NCBI GenBank assembly: GCA_022426155.1
Contig: JAKMEE010000028.1
Coordinates: forward strand, 1-55,441
Length of the DNA stretch: 55,441 nucleotides
Reading direction: 5' to 3'
Source: Candidatus Poseidonia sp.
Lineage (GTDB): Archaea > Thermoplasmatota > Poseidoniia > Poseidoniales > Poseidoniaceae
In this document: positions 29,149-37,200 of the stretch, piece by piece
How positions within the stretch are numbered: the stretch's first letter is position 1
How the letters are laid out: each line of letters begins with the position of its first letter
Translations under genes and position numbers: made by a program
The notes under the pieces: model-generated
What the model was told of the DNA's origin: nothing
Databases searched by the model: none
What the model saw: the letters and a program-made list of their open reading frames with translations, nothing else

Positions 29149-30927
29149 ATGGAACCTCCCAAGCGCCTCAAGGCTCAACTCGAGGGAGCCGAAGGCCCAA
29201 CGCGTCAAAAAGCAGCCCGCTTGGTTATTGATTTGGCAGAAACAGCGAACGCAGAGGGATTTGTTGAGGCCGTTCATGCTCACGTTTCTGGTGTTTCAGT
29301 TATCACTGGCGGGCATGGTTTGCGCCGATTCCTCTCTGATTTGTCCGCAAGTCAAGACGGCGAAGTGGCCATTCCAACCACGCTAAATTCTGCAGGATGT
29401 GACCGTGAAAAAATGGATGAAATGGACATTGAATGGCCGGATTTCTTGGAACAGCAATTTGAGATTGTGCAAGCCTATGAGCGATTAGGGATCGATGCCA
29501 CACTTTCGTGCACTCCTTATGATCGAGGCGTTGATGATGGCTCAGGCATTGCTTCTTGGGCAGAATCCAATGCAGTGTGTTTTTCCAATACTTGGACTTC
29601 CTTGGTGACAAACCGAGAATCTGGTTTGTCTGCTTTAGCTACTGGCTTAACTGGCTTCGCTCCGCGATGGGGGTTGCATTTGGATATACACCGAGTTCCA
29701 AATCTTTTGGTCAGAGTAGAATGTGAAATGGAACATTTGTCCGATTGGTCCATCCTTGGGGATTGGATTGGCAAGCAAGTACGCCCTGAATGGTCAATGC
29801 CGTTTGGGCCGATGCCCCTTCTCACCGGTCTTCCCTCCTTCATGAGTTTCGCTTCAAAGAAGGCCTTGACGGCTGCTGCTGCAAATTACGGTTGTGCGAT
29901 GTTGTGGGCTGATGGTCATTCTGCTAGCCCTCCACTGAAACAAAGTGATGCTGGATGGGAACCACCCGAAGGTGGCTGGCAAGGAGAACTTGTGTTCACC
30001 AACGCTGACCTCGAGATGAGGTATGATGAATTAGCTCCAACAGGGCAAGTGGATTTGGTCGTTATTGGCTGTCCACAAGCAAGTCTTGAAGAGATTCGTA
30101 AAACGGCTTCAGCGGTTCGTTCTTACATGGAAATGGGAATGCGAATTCCAAACCAACGATTGTGGGTTTTCACAAGTGGGGAAAATTATGAATTAGCCCT
30201 GGCAGATGGTTCTCTCGCTTTGTTGGAGGATGCAGGGGCGTTGATTCTCAAGGACACTTGTCCCGAGGTCACACCCTACAATCGGACAAAATACAACCAT
30301 TTGCTGACCAACTCACTCAAAGCAGAACATTACTTGACAAGTGGCTTGAATCGTTTACCGACCAGCGTCATGCCGATCCAAGGTTGTGTAGCCCATGCCT
30401 TCGACCCCGCCTTGAGTGCAGGTGAGCGTCCGACATTACAAGTCAAAGCGCAACCACAACATGCCACGAATAAATCTCATCAACAAGGGGATGTCGCTCT
30501 TAGTGGTAAGGGACTTCGTTCGCAATCGGACTTTGTGGTGAGGGGAAAAGCGATGGTTTCAGACGTCCCCATTACCTATCTAGGGTATGTGAATAGAGAT
30601 ACTGGTGTGATTGAGGAGCCTGGCCATCCCCTTGACGGTCAAGCCATCGGAGATACGGTTCTGGTCTATCCAAAGGGCTCGGGTTCAACCGTGGCCCCTT
30701 ACGTCCTCATGGGATTGATTTACACAGGGAAAGGGCCGAAAGCCATTGTCAATCGCGATGTATGCCCTCTCACATTACCTGCCTGTTCTCTTCTCGATGT
30801 CCCCTATGGTCACGGGTTTGCTGAAGACCCGTGCATGGCGGTCAACAACGGCGACTTGGTTGAATTACGTCGAATGGGCGACAAGGTCACCCTCACCGTG
30901 ATCGAACGAGTGAAGGTGGAGTCATGA
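29149..30927 (+). CDS. Aconitase-X with fused swivel domain, probable mevalonate-5-phosphate dehydratase
   Basis: A 592-residue AcnX protein. The first ~440 residues are the catalytic domain (AHVSGVSVITGGHGLRRFL near the N-terminus, then IPTTLNSAGCD, LSCTPY and the late motif VIGCPQASLEEI). The last ~135 are the DUF126 swivel domain (VVRGKAMVSDVPI, HPLDGQAIGDTVLVYPKGSG, LMGLIYTGKGPKAIVNR). In archaea AcnX is usually two separate subunits that dehydrate mevalonate 5-phosphate in the archaeal mevalonate pathway to isoprenoid lipids. Fused AcnX enzymes elsewhere can act as cis-3-hydroxyproline dehydratases, so both functions are possible; the archaeal host favours the isoprenoid role. The ATG at 29149 precedes the conserved sequence; an in-frame ATG at 29062 would run into the divergent gene's promoter region. 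The stop overlaps the next start by 4 bases (ATGA). Confidence 0.88.
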   Translation: MEPPKRLKAQLEGAEGPTRQKAARLVIDLAETANAEGFVEAVHAHVSGVSVITGGHGLRRFLSDLSASQDGEVAIPTTLNSAGCDREKMDEMDIEWPDFLEQQFEIVQAYERLGIDATLSCTPYDRGVDDGSGIASWAESNAVCFSNTWTSLVTNRESGLSALATGLTGFAPRWGLHLDIHRVPNLLVRVECEMEHLSDWSILGDWIGKQVRPEWSMPFGPMPLLTGLPSFMSFASKKALTAAAANYGCAMLWADGHSASPPLKQSDAGWEPPEGGWQGELVFTNADLEMRYDELAPTGQVDLVVIGCPQASLEEIRKTASAVRSYMEMGMRIPNQRLWVFTSGENYELALADGSLALLEDAGALILKDTCPEVTPYNRTKYNHLLTNSLKAEHYLTSGLNRLPTSVMPIQGCVAHAFDPALSAGERPTLQVKAQPQHATNKSHQQGDVALSGKGLRSQSDFVVRGKAMVSDVPITYLGYVNRDTGVIEEPGHPLDGQAIGDTVLVYPKGSGSTVAPYVLMGLIYTGKGPKAIVNRDVCPLTLPACSLLDVPYGHGFAEDPCMAVNNGDLVELRRMGDKVTLTVIERVKVES

Positions 30928-31904
30928 CCCAGCGCGTATTGGTGACGGGTGCTGCTGGCTTCATTGGTTCATCCTTATGCGAACGATTGATTGCGGAAGG
31001 TCACACCGTTGTTGGAATCGACAATTTTTTTCGAGGTTCTCGTTCTCACCTTTCCACAATAGAATCTCATCCTGAGTTTTCCTTCTATGAAGGTGATGTC
31101 ACTTCTTTGAAGGAGATTCAGGCTTGTGCTGAAGTAACCAAGGGCTTTGACCTCGTCCATCACCTGGCTGCCATCAACGGGACAAAGTGGTTTCATGAGA
31201 CTCCACGTCATGTCATGGAAACCAACATCATTGGAACCCTGCGCACTCTCGAAGCCGCAGAATCATGGGGTGCTCGTTACGTTCTGGCCTCTTCTCCTGA
31301 AGCCTTTGGCGACACAAAAACCATGCCTCTTCTCGAAGAGCAGAGCAGCATGTTTCCATCCGCCCATTCCCATCAACGGTTTTCTTATGGAGCCAGTAAA
31401 TATCTCGATGAAGTTGCTGTTCAGCATGCTGTGAGATGTGGTGTGGATGCTCGTATTGTTCGTCCATTCAATGCATACGGGCCTCGGATGCTTGGAGATG
31501 CTTACGGGCAGGTGATTGGTATGATGTTTCAGAGTGTGTTGGATGAAGTTCCCATCTTAATCCACAATGGAGGCGGCCAAACTCGTTGTTTTTCATACAT
31601 TGAAGACATTGTTGAGGGATTCTTCCTTGCAGGTGAACTTGATGAGGCAGTTGATGATTCAGTTACTTTGAGCGGTCGATGCTTCAACATAGGTACTTCT
31701 GAAGAGATCACGATGAACGATTTAGCACAACACATCCTTGCTGTATCATCCAAGGAGGGCCTAGGCACCGTTCACACAGAAGGGCATCCGGGAGATTCTT
31801 CGCGCAGGGTTCCAGATTGTGAAGCTGCCATGACAGGTCTGGGTTGGTCTCCAAAGGTTGGGCTGAAGGATGGGCTGCGACGAATGTGGGATCACTTACG
31901 CTGA
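30924..31904 (+). CDS. NAD-dependent sugar-nucleotide epimerase/dehydratase
   Basis: An extended SDR of 326 residues, like UDP-glucose 4-epimerase or dTDP-glucose 4,6-dehydratase. The NAD motif is GAAGFIG (Gly9, 12, 15), followed by the acidic residue in GIDNFFRGSR. The catalytic pair is YGASK with Tyr155 and Lys159, and the serine region is ASSPEAFG. The C-terminal substrate-binding half has RPFNAYGPRM and IHNGGGQTRCFSYIED, typical of enzymes acting on nucleotide sugars for glycan or surface polysaccharide synthesis. The exact sugar cannot be told. The start ATG overlaps the upstream stop (ATGA), so translation is probably coupled to the aconitase-X gene although the pathways look unrelated. 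The 3' end overlaps the convergent gene by 13 bases. Confidence 0.87.
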   Translation: MTQRVLVTGAAGFIGSSLCERLIAEGHTVVGIDNFFRGSRSHLSTIESHPEFSFYEGDVTSLKEIQACAEVTKGFDLVHHLAAINGTKWFHETPRHVMETNIIGTLRTLEAAESWGARYVLASSPEAFGDTKTMPLLEEQSSMFPSAHSHQRFSYGASKYLDEVAVQHAVRCGVDARIVRPFNAYGPRMLGDAYGQVIGMMFQSVLDEVPILIHNGGGQTRCFSYIEDIVEGFFLAGELDEAVDDSVTLSGRCFNIGTSEEITMNDLAQHILAVSSKEGLGTVHTEGHPGDSSRRVPDCEAAMTGLGWSPKVGLKDGLRRMWDHLR

Positions 31905-32707
31905 TTTCCGTAATGCTTCTCGACACGTTGTTTCCATCCTTGAGGCGAGGGCATCATGTCATCTCTGCCATGTTGGCAAAGAACATCGATTCCACCAAGG
32001 GGGGGCGTGTTGGAGCCGAACCAAATCGCTTCAACTTTCAGAATGGCAACGATGGCTACGGCATCCGGGAGGGGGTGTTCTTCCACGTAGTGGACTTCAA
32101 TCGCTGCGACGGATTCTTCCAGAAGAAGTGTTTCACCCTCAACGGTCTTGAGGTCCATTAACGCCCCTTCGTCCTCTCCATGAGGCAATGGTGTGGCTGT
32201 GCTATCCACAATCGCAGCACTAAGGGGGGTCGCTGGGAGGACGTTCAGGATTGCCTTTCCAGTTGAGCGCAGGTTGCGAAGTGTGTCACGGAGTTCACCA
32301 TCTTTGTGGACTGAAAACGAAGCAGTAAGGTAAGGTGGAGCGGTTGATACAGCCATCACGGAGGTCATCGGTGCCAGGTTGCGACGGTTTTTGTCATCCA
32401 ATGTAGCGGCGACGACGACGGGGCGTGGTGAAAGCACATTGTTGAGCCATGTACTTCGTTCAACATGCTCCATGGTGCTTGCATCCATACGATGGATTGG
32501 AGGGATGTGTTCTGGGGCATCGGTGAACCAACGGTCAAGTGTACCGTTGGCAATTTCTTCCAATGCGTGTTCGTTAAATTCGATGTAGGCTTCCCAGCGA
32601 GCGATTTCATCGGGTTCTTCGCGTGCGATTTTTCTTTCAATGGAGGCACGTGCATACTCGTTGCATTTGCGAAGAAAAGTAGCTACTGTTGTCCGTTCAT
32701 TTGTCAT
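31892..32707 (-). CDS. Flavin-reductase-like FMN-binding protein
   Basis: A 271-residue protein. From about residue 85 it matches the split-barrel flavin-reductase-like domain: LSPRPVVVAATLDDKNRRNLAPMTSV is the usual first strand pair and FMN-phosphate loop, followed by LTASFSVHKDGELRDTLRN and KAILNVLP. The ~80 residues before it are helical and charged, not part of the standard domain. Relatives bind FMN and either reduce it with NAD(P)H or act as flavin oxidoreductases of unknown substrate. The ATG at 32707 is chosen because GGAGG lies just upstream and it overlaps the preceding stop by 4 bases (ATGA); the frame is open further upstream only as a shadow of that gene. Third gene of a bcp-acyltransferase-flavin protein operon. 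Confidence 0.8.
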   Translation of the reverse strand: MTNERTTVATFLRKCNEYARASIERKIAREEPDEIARWEAYIEFNEHALEEIANGTLDRWFTDAPEHIPPIHRMDASTMEHVERSTWLNNVLSPRPVVVAATLDDKNRRNLAPMTSVMAVSTAPPYLTASFSVHKDGELRDTLRNLRSTGKAILNVLPATPLSAAIVDSTATPLPHGEDEGALMDLKTVEGETLLLEESVAAIEVHYVEEHPLPDAVAIVAILKVEAIWFGSNTPPLGGIDVLCQHGRDDMMPSPQGWKQRVEKHYGNQRK

Positions 32708-33186
32708 GTTTTTGCCTCCCGCTTCGCCTCGTATTCGGATCGCTTCATCAGGTAACTGGCTGGATTGCCAGCCCATACTTCCCCATTTGGCAAATCCTTG
32801 GTTAGTACTGCTCCTGCAGCCAAGACAGCGTTGTCTCCAATGTTGCATCCCGCCACAACGGTGGAATTGCCACCGATAACGGCATGCGAGCCCACATCGA
32901 TTGGTTGCCATGCGTCAACATTCCCTGAGGGGGGGAATCGGTCGTTGAGGAGTGTGGCGTTTGGACCGATGAAAACATCGTCGCCAATGTTACAATGGTC
33001 TGCGATGTAGGCAGAGCCTTGAATTTTACAGCGCTCTCCGACGGTGACATGTTGTCCGATGTGCGCTAGAGCTCCAATTGATGTGCCAATGCCTACTGAG
33101 GTATTTTTTCCTATGAGGCAGGGCCACCAAGCAACACCGCCTCCTTCCAACTCAAATCGTTGGCCGTTGATAGGTTGAGACGACAC
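32704..33186 (-). CDS. Hexapeptide-repeat (left-handed beta-helix) acyltransferase
   Basis: A 160-residue protein built almost entirely of hexapeptide repeats of the [LIV]-G-x4 type (IGKNTSVGIGTSIGALAHIG, then IGDDVFIGPNATLLND, VIGGNSTVVAGCNIG), which fold as a left-handed beta-helix trimer. The break between repeats around NDRFPPSGNVDAWQ is typical of sugar-nucleotide N-acetyltransferases of the WbpD/WlbB type that decorate surface glycans, and the end AGNPASYL is the usual coenzyme-A-site tail. The acceptor is unknown. The start is GTG at 33186 with GAGGA about 10 bases upstream. It lies 9 bases after bcp and overlaps the flavin-reductase-like gene by 4. Confidence 0.85.
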   Translation of the reverse strand: MSSQPINGQRFELEGGGVAWWPCLIGKNTSVGIGTSIGALAHIGQHVTVGERCKIQGSAYIADHCNIGDDVFIGPNATLLNDRFPPSGNVDAWQPIDVGSHAVIGGNSTVVAGCNIGDNAVLAAGAVLTKDLPNGEVWAGNPASYLMKRSEYEAKREAKT

Positions 33187-33195
33187 ATCCAGTCC

Positions 33196-33681
33196 TCATT
33201 CAGTCAATCCGAGTTCTCGCATCAGCATCCCGACATGTCCCTTTGCCTTGACATTGTAACGGCCCCATGCGATGTTGCCATCGGGTCCAATAACAAAGGT
33301 GGAGCGGGAACAGCCCATGTATTCCTTGCCGTAGTTTTTCTTCATTCTCCAAGTACCGTAGGTGTTGTGGAGGGCCAGTTCTTCATCCATTAGCAATGGG
33401 AAGTTAAGATCCTGCTTTTCGATGAAGCGTCCATGGGATTTTGCTGAGTCTTTGGAAACCCCGAGGACCACATAGTCTTCAGATTGAAGGCGAGCCATAT
33501 TGTCTCTGAAGTCACAAGCCTGAGCGGTGCAACCTGGCGTGGAGTCTTTCGGATAGAAGTAGAGTATGACGTGCTTCCCCTGATCCAGGTAGGTCTGTAG
33601 GTCATGAGTAACATCATCTTGGTCAAGGGCTGAGAACAAAGGGGCTATGTCGCCTGCTGCGAGTTGAATTGGGTCGGTCAT
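33196..33681 (-). CDS. bcp: Peroxiredoxin of the BCP/PrxQ type
   Basis: Thioredoxin-dependent peroxidase of 161 residues that reduces hydrogen peroxide and organic hydroperoxides in the cytoplasm. The peroxidatic site is DSTPGCTAQACDFRD with Cys51; Cys56, five residues on, is the resolving cysteine of the 2-Cys PrxQ group. The conserved Arg lies in the strand SRSTFVIGPDG. Length and layout are standard. GGTGA stands 4 bases before the ATG. It heads a three-gene minus-strand operon; a thioredoxin that could serve as its reductant is encoded at 9059-9430. Confidence 0.94.
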   Translation of the reverse strand: MTDPIQLAAGDIAPLFSALDQDDVTHDLQTYLDQGKHVILYFYPKDSTPGCTAQACDFRDNMARLQSEDYVVLGVSKDSAKSHGRFIEKQDLNFPLLMDEELALHNTYGTWRMKKNYGKEYMGCSRSTFVIGPDGNIAWGRYNVKAKGHVGMLMRELGLTE

Positions 33682-33872
33682 AATTTCACCGAAGCGGTCG
33701 TGTTCCTAAAGCCCTCGCTTTTTCTTCATGGACGGGCGAAATGAGGCCTGCCTTTTGACCATCATGGTGGCTATCATGCTAAAATGCAGATTGGGTAGGG
33801 AGCAACTCACTCTGAATAGATTCGTAGAAACCAACCGATTCTTTCAATAACTGTCCGTGTTAGGTGGTATTC

Positions 33873-34298
33873 ATGGTGGCGCCACGAATGTCTCGAAGAG
33901 GTCGCCGCCATTTCAAGCAAGTTCAGCGTGCTGCGGAGAAGTTCAAACTTCAAGAAATCGCCAGTTCCATCCAAACCGACCTGGATAAGCGCCATCTTTC
34001 CTATGATGAAGCACTGATGCTTGGTAATCTCATTCAGAACCGCGCAGATCAACTTCCAGGGGATGGCATCGTGTATGCAATTTCAGACCGTGACGCCTAC
34101 CGTAAAACGCTTGAATTGTACTTGCGAGATGCCCTTCTGACCAGAACCGAGCAATTGTTGCTCTGGGAAGAGCGCCGTCGCCTAGGCATCAGTGATGGTG
34201 AACATGACCGCCTGCTCAATCAATTGCTCCTTCAGTGGAAGCGTCAAGGACGCAATGTGACCATTGATCGATTCGAAAAACCTAGCGGAGGGGTCTGA
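33873..34298 (+). CDS. Small basic helical protein at the head of the archaellum locus, unknown function
   Basis: A 141-residue, Arg/Lys-rich protein that appears all-helical. The first 30 residues are strongly basic (APRMSRRGRRHFKQVQRAA), the rest alternates charged helices, and a C-terminal hairpin-like segment EERRRLGISDGEHDRLLNQL slightly resembles short SHOCT-type helical hairpins. There is no signal peptide and no membrane helix, so it is cytoplasmic. AGGTGG stands 5 bases before the ATG at 33873. Its stop lies 1 base before the TTG start of the giant exported protein, implying coupled expression. I do not recognise a family. The position suggests a regulatory, nucleic-acid-binding or assembly role for the locus, but that is inference. 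Confidence 0.7.
   Translation: MVAPRMSRRGRRHFKQVQRAAEKFKLQEIASSIQTDLDKRHLSYDEALMLGNLIQNRADQLPGDGIVYAISDRDAYRKTLELYLRDALLTRTEQLLLWEERRRLGISDGEHDRLLNQLLLQWKRQGRNVTIDRFEKPSGGV
34287..34293 (+). promoter_or_regulatory. Shine-Dalgarno sequence deciding a TTG start
   Basis: GGAGGGG lies 6 bases before a TTG at 34300. That TTG is the only start that places the hydrophobic signal peptide right at the N-terminus of the giant archaellum-locus protein; the alternative TTG at 34264 would add 12 mostly polar residues. Confidence 0.6.
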
Positions 34299-34299
34299 T

Positions 34300-37200
34300 T
34301 TGAACAACCGTGGTCTTTCGTTAGGACTTGTACTTCTCTTGCTCATCACGGGGTTAGCTCCATTGGCAAGCGGAACCTCAGCCCGAACCACCCCCGACTT
34401 CACCATCACTTCGTTCACACTCGAGAACGCGGGCTCCATTACGTCTGGAGGCGAAATCATTGTCGAAGACTCCACTCATACCGTGCGGGTCCAAGTTCAA
34501 AACATCGGATCTGCTGCAGGCGAAGTATCTCTTACACTCTATCATCAAGGTTCACTCACTTCTGGCGAATCAATTGTTCAGACCGTTGACTTGGGGGTGA
34601 TGGCAGCAGGCGTCAGCAGCAACGTCATCCTTCTTGAATGGACAGGGACTATCGGGGATGACCAAACACTGAGTGCACGAGTGAGTTCTACTACGGATTC
34701 CAACATAAATAATAACGAACAATCCATGCTCCTGCAAGTCAGGAATTACCAAGAAGTAAGCGTCCTCAATACTGTTGGTTTCCCCTCATCTGGTACGCCC
34801 GTAGTGTGGCCAAAGACAACCATCGGCCTCAATGTTAATCTCATGAACGAGGGCGTCAAAGCCTTCTCAGCCAGCTTTAGCTTATCATTTGTTGACCCGT
34901 TGAACGCCGCAAATAACTTCGAAATTTTATCCGGGACCATTCCTGTGGTTAATCCAGGGTCTCTTGCGGCAGGTGGGGCAACAGCCGAGACCATCACTCT
35001 TGATTTTGATGCAAGCGCTTATACCGGGAATTTCGAAGTCACAGGCACCTTGGTCACGAATGGTGTCGCATGGACCAAGAACACAGTGTTTCTTGATGCT
35101 CAATCGATGCGCTTTTCCGATTACCACGCCACCCTTACTCCTGCTCAAGACCGTAGCACAGAGCCCGGGCAAACAACCACCCTCACCTATCTCATCAAAA
35201 ATGAGGGGTTGTTGAATGATGGGTATGATGTTGCCGCGAGCTCCTTGAATACATGGGCTGATCTCAGCGCTGACACATCAACCACTGCCACAATCTCTCC
35301 AGGCGCCACGACCGCCGTACTCGTTCCTGTGACAGTTCCGGCGGACGCTGCAATGACAGATTCCGAAACGGTCACCATCACCCTCACATCAACCGAAGAC
35401 CCATCTGCTTCATACACAGCATCCACCACCGTCCTTGCTGGCGAATCTTACGAAGTTGTAGTGACCATGCCAGCCGTCTCTCAACAACTCATACCAGGCC
35501 AACCAACCGACATCAATGTAAACATCGAAAACACAGGAAATGCTCCTGCTCCATTCATGCTCACTTCGGGCCTCACTTCCACACCCGACAATTGGGACCT
35601 CAGCCTCTCCACCCCAACCACTCCGATTATGATGCCAGGCGTTTCACGAGATATCGTCCTTACCGTCACACCTCCAACCATCAAATTCCCACGTGCAACC
35701 AACGAAAACACCCAAGCGGGATCCTCAATGGGAGTCTGGGTCCAGGCGCAATCCGTTTACGGTGGAATGCCTGGTATTGATTCAACACCGATTGAAATCC
35801 GTCCTGTTATAGCAGTCGACCCCGGCCTCCCCACAGACAGTATTGTCATGACTGTTGAAGAGGTCATGGCAGCTCGTGCAGGGGTCGGGCTTGAGGAATT
35901 CATGGATTTAGAAATCCAAGTTCGACACAACCTTGTCGTCGACCTTACAGAAACGGTTGATGCATCAATCGCCATCGGCGCGATTACCTTCACATCAGAT
36001 TCCACCGGGGGATTCAACGAAGCTACTCGATGGAATTCTGGTATTAGCCCAACGGCTTTCATGGATTTGGAGTTAGACTCGTCCGACACAACTCCGGCAA
36101 TTTTCACACTCCAAGGGCCCAATGATAACTATCCAGTTTCCGGTACACTCGAAATCCCCATTACCGTAACACCCACCCTGGGAGCGGCCCATAGCGGGTC
36201 CAACGTCATTGCATCTACAGTGACTCAGACCATCACTGTGGAGATCCCACCAGTTCTGGGATATGAGTCGTATTCCGATGGAATCTTAGAAGCGGATGTC
36301 GGCGAGGAAACCCCCTTCAATCTCAATTTCTCCAACGACGGTAACAACATGACATCTTATCGCCTCTCGATGAAGGATACACTGCCAATCAATTGGGTTA
36401 CCTCGTTTTCTGACACGGGCACGATGAGATCGACCACCATTCTCTCTCTCCCTGCGGATGTTGCCGACTTCCCGGATGAAAGCGAATTGCATGTTTCGAC
36501 CTACGACCTCTATGTGACAACCGACCAATACGCAACTGCAAACACCATTGAATACCTCGGAATTCGAGTGACAGAAGTTGATTCTGGAGCGTTCATTGGT
36601 GAATTTGACATACCCATTCGTGTCGGTGAGAAGGTCAATGCTGCTCTCAGCCCCACCAATCAATCGATCAATCTCACAGCCTTGGATTCAATCGCCACTC
36701 GAATCGTCGTGAGCAACGTTGGAAATACGCCAGCGGAATTCAATGTCTGGATGGATACTGCCGATGCTGGTGAAGTCACTTTCCTGATGGAAACACCTTC
36801 ACAATTCCAAATTGGAGCGGGCTATGATGAAACGATTCGCATCAGGCTAACGGCTTCTGCTGATGCTCGAGCAGATGAATTGTACATGGCCACAGTCTGG
36901 GTTTCGAATGAAGAATCTGGATTGAATCTCTCTGCCAATGTTGTTGGAAATATTTCTGAAAACCGAGTTGTAGGCATTAACACGCCCACTTCGATTGGCG
37001 TGATTCCTGGTACGAGTGAAACTGTGGATTACAACATCACCAACATTGGCAACTTAGCCGAGAATATCATCATTGAAACCTACATGGATAGCGGATGGAC
37101 CGTGACACCCTCGAACATCACACTAGGGCTTGAAATCGGCGATATTACCGATGGCTCCTTCACCATTGATGTTCCTTCTCTTGGGGCTGAAGATGAGTTA

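Noticed and set aside
32708-32911. N-terminal extension of the flavin-reductase-like protein
   Set aside because: The extra 68 codons are an out-of-frame shadow of the hexapeptide acyltransferase; GGAGG and the ATGA overlap fix the start at 32707.
33682-33872. Possible small gene or ncRNA in the 190-base gap before the archaellum-locus module
   Set aside because: No open frame with a start and SD, and no clear structure; the weakly AT-rich TTTCAATAA near 33844 could be a promoter element but is too poor to call.
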